From DYJB01 sp963777165 (GTDB lineage Bacteria; Chloroflexota; Anaerolineae; Anaerolineales; E44-bin32): a DNA stretch of 64,000 bases. The translations under genes and the position numbers were made by a program. The DNA lies in assembly GCA_963777165.1 (NCBI GenBank), contig CAVZPO010000022.1, positions 75,593 to 139,592 on the forward strand. The letters are read 5' to 3'. The notes under the pieces were generated by a model. The model saw only the letters and a list, made by a program, of their open reading frames with translations, had not been told where the DNA came from and ran no database searches. This document shows, in pieces, positions 34,992-44,798 of the stretch (positions are counted from its first letter, which is position 1; each line of letters opens with the position of its first letter).

Positions 34992-37900
34992 ATGACGGCT
35001 TCTGAGTTCGTCCTCCCGCAGGCATTGCGATCGGATCGCCGCACGCCGCTGCGCTGGGTGTTATCCCACGTGCGGCGGCAGGGGTGGCTGCTGATCCTGC
35101 TGCTCGTCGGCGCGCTGGGCAACGCCTCGCTGGCGGCGGTCGTGCCGGTGCTGGTCGGGCGCGCCTTCAACGTGATGTTGAGCGCGAAGCCGGACCTGCG
35201 TCTGGTCGGCACGCTGGCGCTGGTGATCGCCGTCTCGCAGGTCGGCCGCGGCCTGCTGCAGCTGGGACGCAACTTCAGCGCCGAGCTCTCGGCGCAGCGC
35301 GTCGAGCGCGACGTCCGACAGGAGCTGTACTTGAGCCTGCTGGGCAAGAGCATGACCTTCCACAGCCTGCAGCCGATCGGCGACACGATGGCCCGGGCGA
35401 CGAACGACGTGCGGCAGGTCAATTACCTTTTCAGCCCCGGCCTGAACCTGGTGATCGGCTCGGCCAACTTCATGATCGTGCCGCTGATCGTCGCCCCTAC
35501 CTATCACCCGTCGCTGGTCCTGATCCCGGCGCTGTACATCATTGCCTACGGGCTGGCCGTGGCTCAATACCTGCGGCAGCTCGAACCGGTCACCGAGCGC
35601 GTGCGCCAGGCCTTCGGGACGCTGAATGCGCGCCTGGCGGAAGCGCTCGACGGCATCGAGGTGGTCAAGGGGCACGCGAGGGAGGCCGAAGAGGTCGATG
35701 GCTTCGAGGCGCGGGCGCGGGTGGTGCGCGATGCCTCCGTGCGCCAGGGCGACATCGAGGCGCGCTTCCTGCCGCTGCTGCTCCTGGCGCTGGCCGAGGC
35801 GGGCGCGTTCCTGCATGGGCTGCTGCTTTACCGCCAGGGGCTGCTGGACGTCGGCCAGGTGATCGCCTTCGTCGGGTTGATCCAACTATTCGGCTTCCCG
35901 ACCTACGTCTCGCTGTGGGCGTATTCGCAACTCTCGATGGGGCTGGCCAGCGCACAGCGTATTCTGGAGCTGATCAACCGCGAGACCGAGCTCGATCACA
36001 ACCCGCGCGGCCACGCCGCGCCGATGCGCGGTGAGATCGAGTTTCGCGACGTGACCTTCGGTTACACGGATCGCGGCCCGAGCCTGGAGCAGGTGACCTT
36101 CCGCGTCCAGCCGGGACAGACGGTGGCGATCGTCGGGCAGACCGGCTCCGGCAAGACATCGCTGGCCAAGCTCGTCAACCGCACGCACGACGTCTCGGCC
36201 GGTGCGGTGTGCGTCGACGGGATCGACGTGCGCCAGTGGGAGCTGGGCGCGCTGCGGCGCCAGATCGCCATCATCGAGCAGGACGTCTTCCTGTTCTCGC
36301 GCACCATCGCCGAGAACATCGCCTTCGGCCGACCGGGCGCCACGCCGGCCGAGATCGAGGCGGCGGCCAAGGCGGCACAGGCCCACGAGTTCATCAGCGC
36401 TTTTTCCGACGGCTACGCCACGCTGGTGGGCGAGCGCGGCGTGACGCTCTCGGGCGGCCAAAGGCAGCGCATCGCCCTGGCCCGCGCCCTGCTCTCCGAC
36501 CCGCGCATCCTGATCCTGGACAACTCGACCAGCTCGATCGACAGCGCCACCGAGGACCAGATCCAGCGCGCCCTGTTCCAGGCGTCGCGCGGCCGGACGA
36601 CGATCCTGATCACCCACCGGTTGTCGCAGATCCGCTGGGCCGATCTGATCGTCGTGCTGCGCCGCGGGCGGCTGGCGGCCGCCGGGTCGCACGACGATTT
36701 GATGCGCACGTCGGACGCCTACCGGCGCATCTTCACGCGTTACGAGGGCGCCTAGCCATGGGCTTCTTCGACGGCCTGGAAGCCGAGCCCTACGACCGCA
36801 CCTACCGCGACCGCGACCTGGTGCGCCGGATGGCGGACGCCTTCCGGCCGAAGGCGCGCGCCATCGGCCTGATCCTGCTGTGCAACCTGATCGGCGCCGC
36901 CGCCGGCGTGGGCGTCCCGATCCTGATGGCCCGCGGCGTCGACATGATGGTCAAGTCCGGGACACCGGCGGGTATGGCGGCGCTGGCCGCGGCGCTGTTC
37001 ATCCTGGGCGCCGCCAACTGGGGAGTGAGCTGGATCCGCCGCCGGGTGACGGCGCGGGCCGTCGGCGACGTGATGCTGGCACTGCGCCGCCGGGCGTTCG
37101 CCGCTGCTGCCGAGCACGACCTTTCCTTCTATGACGAGCACTCCTCGGGCCGCATCGTCAGCCGCATCACGTCCGACACCGAGGAGTTCGCCAACGTCGT
37201 CACGCTGGTCGCCGACCTGATGAGTTCGTTCTTCCAGGCCGGCATCCTGTTGATCGTCCTGGCGCGCATCGAGGTCCGGCTCCTGCCCTGGCTGCTGGTG
37301 ACGCTGCCGCCGGTGTTCTTCAGTGCCTACGCCTTCCGGCGCCTGGCGCGGACGGTGACGCGGCGCGGGTTCCGCGCCATGGCCAACGTCAACGCTCTTA
37401 CCAAGGAAGCGGTGAGCGGCATCGCCGTGGCCAAGAACTTCCGCCAGGAAGCCGCCATCTTCACCGAGTTCGACCGGGTCAACCAGCAGTCGTATGCCAT
37501 CAACGTCCGGCGCGGGTTCGTGCTGGGGATGGTCTTTCCGGTGTTGAACGCGCTGGCCGGGCCGGGGACGGCGCTGCTGTTGTACGCCGGTGCGGTCAAC
37601 GTCGCCGGGGCGCTGATCACCTACGGGTCGTGGTACCTGTTCGTCACCAGCCTGGACTACTTCTGGGACCCGATGTTGGCCTTCTCGTCGTACTGGAGCC
37701 GGATCCAGGGCGGGCTGTCGGCGGCCGAGCGTGTCTTTGCGCTGATCGACGCCGAGTCCGCCGTGGTGCAGCTCGAACGGCGCGCTGTTCCGACGCTGCG
37801 GGGCGAGATCCGCTTCGAGCACGTGGGCTTCTATTACAAGTCGAGCGAGCCCGTGCTGAAGGACTTCGACCTGCTCGTGCGTCCCGGGGAGACGCTGGCG

Positions 37901-38035
37901 CTCGTCGGGCACACCGGCGCCGGCAAGTCGTCGATCGCCAAGCTGGTGACGCGGTTCTACGAGTTCCAGAGCGGGCGGCTGCTGATCGACGGGATGGACA
38001 TCCGCACGCTCGACCTGCAGGCCTACCGCCGGCAG
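34856..38035. repeat. Tandem duplication, unit 1 (3,180 bp)
   Basis: Starts at TTGGAGCATCCCCGGGAGCC and ends at ..CTACCGCCGGCAG. It holds the promoter region, ABC gene A1 and the truncated B1, and is followed head-to-tail by unit 2. The word GTTGG is shared by all three edges. Confidence 0.95.
34992..36755 (+). CDS. ABC exporter half-transporter A1 (degenerate-site subunit)
   Basis: 587 residues: six-helix exporter membrane domain (about 1-310), then the NBD. Walker A GQTGSGKTS, Q-loop IIEQDVFLFS, canonical signature TLSGGQRQRIALARAL, Walker B ILILDNSTSSID, switch His in ILITHRLSQ. The residue after the Walker B Asp, normally the catalytic Glu, is Asn here and Asp in A2. Heterodimeric exporters such as TM287/288 and BmrCD have one subunit with this substitution and a partner keeping Glu, so A pairs with B. 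ATG lacks an upstream Shine-Dalgarno. B1 begins two bases after the stop. Likely multidrug or lipid export. Confidence 0.93.
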   Translation: MTASEFVLPQALRSDRRTPLRWVLSHVRRQGWLLILLLVGALGNASLAAVVPVLVGRAFNVMLSAKPDLRLVGTLALVIAVSQVGRGLLQLGRNFSAELSAQRVERDVRQELYLSLLGKSMTFHSLQPIGDTMARATNDVRQVNYLFSPGLNLVIGSANFMIVPLIVAPTYHPSLVLIPALYIIAYGLAVAQYLRQLEPVTERVRQAFGTLNARLAEALDGIEVVKGHAREAEEVDGFEARARVVRDASVRQGDIEARFLPLLLLALAEAGAFLHGLLLYRQGLLDVGQVIAFVGLIQLFGFPTYVSLWAYSQLSMGLASAQRILELINRETELDHNPRGHAAPMRGEIEFRDVTFGYTDRGPSLEQVTFRVQPGQTVAIVGQTGSGKTSLAKLVNRTHDVSAGAVCVDGIDVRQWELGALRRQIAIIEQDVFLFSRTIAENIAFGRPGATPAEIEAAAKAAQAHEFISAFSDGYATLVGERGVTLSGGQRQRIALARALLSDPRILILDNSTSSIDSATEDQIQRALFQASRGRTTILITHRLSQIRWADLIVVLRRGRLAAAGSHDDLMRTSDAYRRIFTRYEGA

Positions 38036-38155
38036 TTGGAGCATCCCCGGGAGCCGACGGGCGTCAGCTTCCCCCCGGTCAATGGCCGGACTATAGCACA
38101 GCCTTCGTCGCCGCGCCCCGTGGGGCCTTCCGAAATCGCCCGTGTGGTATCCTGA
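36758..38155 (+). pseudogene. ABC exporter half-transporter B1, truncated by duplication
   Basis: 465-codon frame. The membrane domain and the NBD up to Walker A (GHTGAGKSS) are intact and almost identical to B2. At base 38035, after LDLQAYRRQL, the sequence switches to the upstream region of the next repeat unit, and about 37 foreign residues follow to TGA 38155. Q-loop, signature, Walker B and switch His are all missing, so it cannot hydrolyse ATP. Its last bases overlap the A2 promoter region. Confidence 0.9.
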
Positions 38156-41100
38156 CGCCGCACACCCCATGACCGTTTCTGAGTTCGTCCTCCCGCAGGC
38201 ATTGCGATCGGATCGCCGCACGCCGCTGCGCTGGGTGCTGTCCCATGTGCGGCGGCAGTGGTGGCTGTTGATCCTGCTGCTCATCGGCGCGCTGGGCAAC
38301 GCCTCGCTGGCGGCGGTCGTCCCGGTGATGATCGGGCGCGCCTTCAACGTGATGTTGAGCGCCACGCCGGACCTGCGCCTGGTCGGCACGCTGGCGCTGG
38401 TGATCGCCGGCTCGCAGATCGGCCGCGGCGTGCTGCAGCTCGGGCGCAACTTCAGCGCCGAGCTCTCGGCGCAGCGCGTCGAGCGCGACATCCGCCAGGA
38501 GCTGTACCTCAGCCTGCTGGGCAAGAGCATGACCTTCCACAGCCTGCAGCCGGTCGGCGACACGATGGCCCGGGCGACGAACGACGTGCGCCAGGTCAAC
38601 TACCTGTTCAGCCCCGGGCTGAACCTGGTGATCGGCTCGGCCAACTTCATGATCGTGCCGCTGATCGTCGCCCCCACCTATCACCCGTCGCTGGTCCTGA
38701 TCCCGGCGCTGTACATCGTTGCCTACGGTCTGGCCGTGGCGCAGTACCTGCGGCAGCTCGAACCGGTCACCGAGCGCGTGCGCCAGGCGTTCGGGACGCT
38801 GAACGCGCGCCTGGCCGAAGCGCTCGACGGCATCGAGGTGGTCAAGGGGCACGCGCGGGAGGCCGAGGAGGTCGATGGCTTCGAGGCGCGGGCGCGCGTG
38901 CGTGCGCGATGCCTCCGTGCACCAGGGCGACATCGAGGCGCGCTTCCTGCCGCTGCTGCTCCTGGCGCTGGCCGAGGCGGGCGCCTTCCTGCACGGGCTG
39001 CTGCTCTACCGCCAGGGGCTGCTCGACGTCGGCCAGGTGATCGCCTTCGTCGGGTTGATCCAGCTGTTCGGCTTCCCGACCTACGTCTCGCTGTGGGCCT
39101 ACTCGCAGCTCTCGATGGGGCTGGCCAGCGCGCAGCGCATCCTGGAGCTGATCAACCGCGAGACCGAGCTCGATCACAACCCGCGCGGCCACGCCGCGCC
39201 GATGCGCGGCGAGATCGAGTTCCGCGACGTGACCTTCGGTTACACGGATCGCGGCCCGAGCCTGGAGCAGGTGACCTTCCGCGTCCAGCCGGGACAGACG
39301 GTGGCGATCGTCGGGCAGACCGGCTCCGGCAAGACATCGCTGGCCAAGCTGGTCAACCGCACGCACGACGTCTCGGCCGGCACGGTGCTGCGTCGACGGG
39401 ATCGACGTGCGCCAATGGGAGCTGGGCGCGCTGCGCCGCCAGATCGCCATCATCGAGCAGGACGTGTTCCTGTTCTCGCGCACCATCGCCGAGAACATCG
39501 CCTTCGGGCGACCGGGCGCCACGCCGGCCGAGATCGAGGCGGCGGCCAAGGCGGCACAGGCCCACGAGTTCATCAGCGCTTTTTCCGACGGCTACCGCAC
39601 GCTGGTCGGCGAGCGCGGCGTGACGCTCTCGGGCGGCCAACGGCAGCGCATCGCCCTGGCCCGCGCCCTGCTCTCCGACCCGCGCATCCTGATCCTGGAC
39701 GACTCGACCAGCTCGATCGACAGCGCCACCGAGGACCAGATCCAGCGCGCCCTGTTCCAGGCGTCGCGCGGCCGGACGACGATCCTGATCACCCACCGGC
39801 TGTCGCAGATCCGCTGGGCCGATCTGATCGTCGTGCTGCGCCGCGGCCGGCTGGCGGCCGCCGGGTCGCACGACGATTTGATGCGCACGTCGGACGCCTA
39901 CCGGCGCATCTTCACGCGTTACGAGGGCGCCTAGCCATGGGCTTCTTCGACGGCCTGGAAGCCGAGCCCTACGACCGCACCTACCGCGACCGCGACCTGG
40001 TGCGCCGGATGGCGGACGCCTTCCGGCCGAAGGCGCGCGCCATCGGCCTGATCCTGCTGTGCAACCTGATCGGCGCCGCCGCCGGCGTGGGCGTCCCGAT
40101 CCTGATGGCCCGCGGCGTCGACATGATGGTCAAGTCCGGGACACCGGCGGGTATGGCGGCGCTGGCCGCGGCGCTGTTCATCCTGGGCGCCGCCAACTGG
40201 GGCGTGAGCTGGATCCGCCGCCGGGTGACGGCGCGGGCCGTCGGCGACGTGATGCTGGCGCTGCGCCGCCGGGCGTTCGCCGCCGCTGCCGAGCACGACC
40301 TTTCCTTCTATGACGAGCACTCCTCGGGCCGCATCGTCAGCCGCATCACGTCCGACACCGAGGAGTTCGCCAACGTCGTCACGCTGGTCGCCGACCTGCT
40401 GAGTTCGTTCTTCCAGGCCGGCATCCTGCTGATCGTCCTGGCGCGCATCGAGGTCCGGCTCCTGCCCTGGCTGCTGGTGACGCTGCCGCCGGTGTTCTTC
40501 AGTGCCTACGCCTTCCGGCGCCTGGCGCGCACGGTGACGCGGCGCGGGTTCCGCGCCATGGCCAACGTCAACGCTCTTACCAAGGAAGCGGTGAGCGGCA
40601 TCGCCGTGGCCAAGAACTTCCGCCAGGAAGGCGCCATCTTCACCGAGTTCGACCGGGTCAACCAGCAGTCGTATGCCATCAACGTCCGGCGCGGGTTCGT
40701 GCTGGGGATGGTCTTTCCCGGTGCTGAACGCGCTGGCCGGGCCGGGGACGGCGCTGCTGTTGTACGCCGGTGCGGTCAACGTCGCCGGGGCGCTGATCAC
40801 CTACGGGTCGTGGTACCTGTTCGTCACCAGCCTGGACTACTTCTGGGACCCGATGCTGGCCTTCTCGTCGTACTGGAGCCGGATCCAGGGCGGGCTGTCG
40901 GCGGCCGAGCGCGTCTTTGCGCTGATCGACGCCGAGTCCGCCGTGGTGCAGCTCGAACGGCGCGCCGTTCCGGCGCTGCGGGGCGAGATCCGCTTCGAGC
41001 ACGTGGGCTTCTATTACAAGTCGAGCGAGCCCGTGCTGAAGGACTTCGACCTGCTCGTGCGTCCCGGGGAGACGCTGGCGCTCGTCGGGCACACCGGCGC

Positions 41101-41215
41101 CGGCAAGTCGTCGATCGCCAAGCTGGTGACGCGCTTCTACGAGTTCCAGAGCGGGCGGCTGCTGATCGACGGGATGGACATCCGCACGCTCGACCTGCAG
41201 GCCTACCGCCGGCAG
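38036..41215. repeat. Tandem duplication, unit 2 (3,180 bp)
   Basis: Second copy of unit 1, carrying A2 and the first two thirds of B2. By hand count, unit 2 differs from unit 1 by about 19 bases in the first 300 of gene A but only about 14 in the last 1,280 (gene B). Confidence 0.95.
38169..39934 (+). CDS. ABC exporter half-transporter A2 (two frameshifts)
   Basis: Paralogue of A1 at equal length. Compared with A1, one extra base at about 38895 (GCGCGCGTGCGTGCGCG against GCGCGGGTGGTGCGCG) and one extra C at about 39387 break the frame; both ends are otherwise colinear and conserved. Walker B is ILILDDSTSSID, with Asp at the catalytic-Glu position as usual for the degenerate subunit. If the indels are real the gene is dead; if they are errors the A2-B2 pair is a complete heterodimeric exporter. 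Confidence 0.85.
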
Positions 41216-41774
41216 TTGGGGATCGTGCCGCAGTCGCCGTTCCTGTTTTCGGGGACGGTGATCGACAACATCCGCTATGCGCGCCCGGTGGCGCCGCTGG
41301 ACGAGATCGAGGCGCTGGCGCGGCGGATCGGCGGGGGCGAGTGGCTCGAGTCGCTGCCCGAGGGGCTGGCGACCGAGGTCGGCGAGCGCGGGGCGCGGCT
41401 GTCGATGGGGCAGCGGCAGTTGGTGTCGCTGATGCGCGTGCTGGTGCAGAAGCCGGCGATCTTCATCTTAGATGAGGCGACGGCCAACATCGACCCGTTC
41501 ACCGAGGCGCAGATCCAGGAGGCGCTGGGGCTGATCCTGGCGGAAACGACGGCGCTGCTGATCGCCCACCGCTTGTCGACCGTCGCGCGCCGCCGACCGG
41601 ATCCTCGTCCTGCGCCAGGGCGTGATTCTCGAAGAAGGCGACCACGACGGCCTGCTCCGGCGCGGCGGCCACTACGCCGAGCTGTACAACACGTATTTCA
41701 GGCACCAGGCGTTGGGGTATGTCCCGGAGGGGATGGAGATCGTGGACGGGAGGCTGAGCGTGAAGGGGAGCTGA
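39937..41774 (+). CDS. ABC exporter half-transporter B2 (two frameshifts)
   Basis: About 612 residues when repaired. Six-helix membrane domain, Walker A GHTGAGKSS, Q-loop IVPQSPFLFSGTV, signature LSMGQRQLVSLMRVL (Met for the first Gly), Walker B IFILDEATANID with the catalytic Glu, and the switch LLIAHRLSTV. A and B are thus complementary: the working site uses A's LSGGQ and B's Glu. Breaks: an extra C at about 40715 (CCC against CC in B1) and an indel at about 41587; the restored C-terminus ends EIVDGRLSVKGS at TGA 41774. Confidence 0.88.
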
Positions 41775-41899
41775 GGCTCGCCCGCGATTCCTCAGCCGGC
41801 CGCCTTCGACATCAAGTCCCCCCCCACCTCCTCGGCGGTTCGACCAGCTTCGCGCACTTGCGACCCCCATTTCGCCAGAGCCAAGATCGGTTGTTGAGC

Positions 41900-41930
41900 T
41901 TCGCTGTAGAATCCGTTGTTAGGCGGCCAG
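41900..41930 (+). other. Left edge of the cassette array (GTTAGGC)
   Basis: GTTAGGC at 41918-41924 matches the GTTRRRY core and lies 26 bases before the first cassette gene. The sequence to its left does not form a complete attC, and no attI or integrase is recognised. Confidence 0.5.
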
Positions 41931-41949
41931 CAGTCACAAGGACTACCAG

Positions 41950-42553
41950 ATGGCGACGATCATTGCTGCTCTCTCGATGTCACTTGACGGCTTCATCGCG
42001 ATTCCATCGGGCGATGTTGGACCGCTCTTCGACTGGTACATGAACGGTGAAGTCGAGATTTGCTGGCCAGGGATGGGCCTTGTGTCCCGCACGTCTCCCG
42101 CAAGCGCCGCATATCTCAGGCAGACCATCGCCGGCGCCGGAGCGTTGGTAGTCGGTCGCAGGGTTTTCGACTACACGAACGGCTGGGGCGGAGACCACCC
42201 ACTCGGAGTCCCGGTTTTCGTCGTCACGCACGGGAACATCCCAAGGAACTGGATTGCTGACCATCCCGGTGCCCCATTCCGGTTCGTCACCGAAGGAGTG
42301 GAGGCTGCCATCTCGCAGGCCACCGCCATGGCTGGCGACAAGGCGGTGGGGGTGAACGGACCAACATCGCTCAGCAGGCGTTGAATGCCAGCCTCCTCGA
42401 CGTGATTCATGTCGACCTTGTACCTGTGCTCCTCGGGAACGGAATCAGGTTCTTTGAGAACCTGCGCGAACCCCCGTGATGCTCGAGACTCCTACTGTCA
42501 TCACGGGAAGGCAGGTAACGCACCTAACGTTTCGCGTTCGTCGAGCTGGTTGA
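41950..42553 (+). CDS. RibD C-terminal/DHFR-like reductase (frameshifted)
   Basis: About 200 residues. NADPH-binding dihydrofolate-reductase-like fold: MATIIAALSMSLDGFIAIPSGDVGPLFDWY, then LVVGRRVFDYTNGWGG and PVFVVTHG. After a break in GGGGG (about 42350) the next frame reads NIAQQALNASLLDVIHVDLVPVLLGNGIRFFENL. A second break in CCCCC (about 42473) leads to VMLETPTVITGRQVTHLTFRV, the expected last strand, ending at TGA 42553. The substrate of this stand-alone family is unknown. It is the first cassette of the array and is followed by an attC-like site. Confidence 0.85.
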
Positions 42554-42623
42554 CTCGTGTTGCAGCAACTTCGTATGGCGCTGAACTGTCCAGTGGCTGT
42601 CAATTCGTCGGAGTGAGGTGGCC

Positions 42624-42753
42624 GCCTAACAACTCGCTGAAGCTGACCCGGCGGGCTGGGCCATAGGGTGGGGCGCCTGGCCCGCCGTAATGCGCGAGAA
42701 TGACCGGCGGCTCGCCCGCGTCCGCCGGGCAGCTTAGCTCGAGGCCGTTAGGC
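42624..42753 (+). other. attC recombination site 1
   Basis: 130 bp. GCCTAAC (42624-42630) and GTTAGGC (42747-42753) form the outer R''/R' pair. Inside, AACTCGCTGAAGCT faces AGCTTAGCTCGAGG, the L''/L' pair with unpaired bases, and the middle is an imperfect GCGGGC/GCCCGC-rich hairpin. This is the attC layout of integron gene cassettes. Confidence 0.85.
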
Positions 42754-42779
42754 GCAATTCATCTCCCGGGAGGCACGAA

Positions 42780-43572
42780 ATGTCATTCAGGGAATTCGGT
42801 TCTCTCAGCCTCATCGCCATGCTCTTCGTTTCTTCTTGCACGCCGACTGCGCCACCTTCTCCACCTCAGACGACCCCAGTGATTCCTCACGACACTCAGG
42901 TGCCATCTGATACCCCCGCCGTCACAGCAACCCAATCGATAACCCCCACGCCAGATGCATCCGATACTCCGCTCCCCTCGCCCACGCCTGAGGGTGGCCC
43001 CATCACTGACGACTTCTCCTCTCGATCCGACATCTGGGGCGATTGCGAGCAGTGTGACTGGAAGGATGGCGTCCTGTACTTTGGCCCATTCCTGCCAGCA
43101 GGATCGGGGGAGGATCAGATCTTCTACTTAATTTGCCAGGCGTGCGGAGAGAACACATACTACCGGGTTGCCGCTGATGTGACATATGTCGAGGGGTATG
43201 GATCCGACCGCACCTTCGGGATCTTGGCAGGGCTGACTTCCAGCAACTTCCTGGGTGCCGCAACAATCACTACGGGACAACATGCTCTTTATGAGACATT
43301 CGATTTCGACACCAACAGCTGGGGGGGGACGCCCTTCAGGATGTTTGGCGCAGTCAAGCCAGGGCGTGCCGCTAATCGAATCGAGGTGATTCTCCAAACC
43401 GGCATCCACAGTTGGAAGAGCTGACATCTTCGTAACCATCAACGGCACGAATGTAATCGTGCTCTTCGATCAGCCTGTCGAGCCCTCCCGAGTGGGTCTC
43501 TATCTTGGCTGGCACTCCGTTGGTGTTCTCTACGACAATTTCGAATTCGAGAGCATCGAATCTGTTCAGTAG
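42780..43572 (+). CDS. Cassette-encoded lipoprotein with jelly-roll-like domain (frameshifted)
   Basis: About 263 residues. Signal and lipobox-like SLIAMLFVSSC, a linker of about 60 residues rich in Thr, Pro and Ser, then a beta-rich domain (DDFSSRSDIWGDCEQCDWKDGVLYFGPF, YYRVAADVTYVEGYGSDRTFGILAG) resembling concanavalin-like/LamG-type carbohydrate-binding folds. The frame breaks at about 43410; the neighbouring frame gives ADIFVTINGTNVIVLFDQP and the closing strands LYLGWHSVGVLYDNFEFESI to TAG 43572. Two CxxC pairs may bind metal or form disulfides. The ligand is unknown. Confidence 0.72.
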
Positions 43573-43717
43573 TCCACCTTACCCAAAGGGGGGGCAAGCC
43601 GCTGAGACTTGGGCGTCCGCCATGCCAGCTTCGTCCTGCATCCTCCAGGAGTGGAATCGAAGGCGGCGTTTGCTCCGGGGCTCGCTAGCATACGACGTCC
43701 TCACACGCGGGAATTGC

Positions 43718-43874
43718 GCCTAACAACTCGCTGAAGCCATGGAAAGTCACCAGGATCTTCGACTGGCCCGGCGGGCGGCGCCTTCGGTGCCATCTGCCTG
43801 GCCCGCCGGCGTGGTCTAGGGTAGTGGAGCGGTTGCCCGCTTCCGCCGGGCAGCTTAGCTCGAGGCCGTTGGGC
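43718..43874 (+). other. attC recombination site 2
   Basis: 157 bp from GCCTAAC to GTTGGGC (43868-43874). L''/L' parts AACTCGCTGAAGCC and CAGCTTAGCTCGAGG are the same as in site 1. The central stem (CCCGGCGGGCGGCGCC.. with ..GGCCCGCCGG) is nearly the same as in site 3. Confidence 0.87.
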
Positions 43875-43905
43875 GCACATATGCAATGCGTCTGCTGGCC
43901 TGATG

Positions 43906-43911
43906 TAGACT
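43906..43911 (+). promoter_or_regulatory. -10 element of the dam-parB-PRTase cassette
   Basis: TAGACT seven bases before ATG 43919, so the dam transcript would be leaderless. Integron cassettes usually lack promoters; those carrying toxin or defence genes are an exception. Confidence 0.5.
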
Positions 43912-43918
43912 TACAGGT

Positions 43919-44761
43919 ATGGCACCTCGTCGTCGGGTAGACCTACCCAGACCGACCCCCTTCCTCAGGTGGGCAGGCAGCAAGCGTAAGGCTGTACCAT
44001 TCCTCTCTGAGTACTGGCGCCCCGAATACTCGCGATATGTCGAGCCCTTCGTCGGCTCAGCCGCCCTCTACTTCTACCTCATGCCCAGCCGGGCCGTCCT
44101 TGGAGACATCAACGACAGCCTAATGGAGACCTATAGACAAGTCCGCGACAATCCCCGACGCGTGGCGGGTCAACTTGGCAAGATGAGGACCGGCCCAGTG
44201 CAGTACTACCGCTGGCGACAAGCACCAGCCTCAGCACTCGCGCCAGACGTTCGAGCTGCTCGCTTCATTTACCTTAATAGGTTCTGCTTCAATGGCCTCT
44301 TCCGCACGAATAGGAGCGGCGTATTCAACGTGCCCTATGGCGGGCACAAGTCCGGCCAGTTGCCCTCTTTGGATGCACTTACTTCTTGCGCGGAACTTCT
44401 GAGACGCGCCGTGCTTCATGCATCGCCGTTTGAGGAGGTATTGGAGAAGACCCGTCCGGGCGATTTCGTCTATCTCGATCCCCCATACAAGGTGTCAAGC
44501 CGGAGGGTGTTTCATGAGTACGACCCCGCGGGATTCGACGAGACTCAGCTCAAGCGGCTAAGGCAGCAGTTGAGGAAGCTCGACCGATCATCTATCCCCT
44601 TTCTCTTGAGCTACGCAGACTCAGATGAGGGCGTCATGCTCGCACGCGGCTTCTCGCACACCTCGATTCTAGTCAGGCGCAACATCTCGGGATTCTCTTC
44701 ATGCCGCCGCCTCGCCGCTGAGCTCCTGATTTCCAATTGCCCCCCAGTTGCGCACATGTAG
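43919..44761 (+). CDS. D12-class DNA adenine-N6 methyltransferase
   Basis: 280 residues. Dam-type enzyme transferring methyl from SAM to adenine N6 in a short DNA motif. Seen: N-terminal FLRWAGSKRKAVPFL (residues 15-29), motif I YVEPFVGSAALYFYL, GDINDSLMETYRQVRDNP, RFIYLNRFCFNGLFRTNRSGVFNVPYG and the catalytic DPPY motif YLDPPYKVSSRRVFHEY with D187. No restriction endonuclease adjoins; instead a ParB-like and a phosphoribosyltransferase-like gene follow on the same strand. The recognition motif cannot be predicted. The frame is intact. Confidence 0.93.
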   Translation: MAPRRRVDLPRPTPFLRWAGSKRKAVPFLSEYWRPEYSRYVEPFVGSAALYFYLMPSRAVLGDINDSLMETYRQVRDNPRRVAGQLGKMRTGPVQYYRWRQAPASALAPDVRAARFIYLNRFCFNGLFRTNRSGVFNVPYGGHKSGQLPSLDALTSCAELLRRAVLHASPFEEVLEKTRPGDFVYLDPPYKVSSRRVFHEYDPAGFDETQLKRLRQQLRKLDRSSIPFLLSYADSDEGVMLARGFSHTSILVRRNISGFSSCRRLAAELLISNCPPVAHM

Positions 44762-44798
44762 CGCGGCCCGCAGGACACCCAAGCAAGGAGCGTGGCCC

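Noticed and set aside
34856..41215. Composite transposon around the ABC genes
   Set aside because: No transposase or terminal inverted repeats; the structure is fully explained by tandem duplication at GTTGG.
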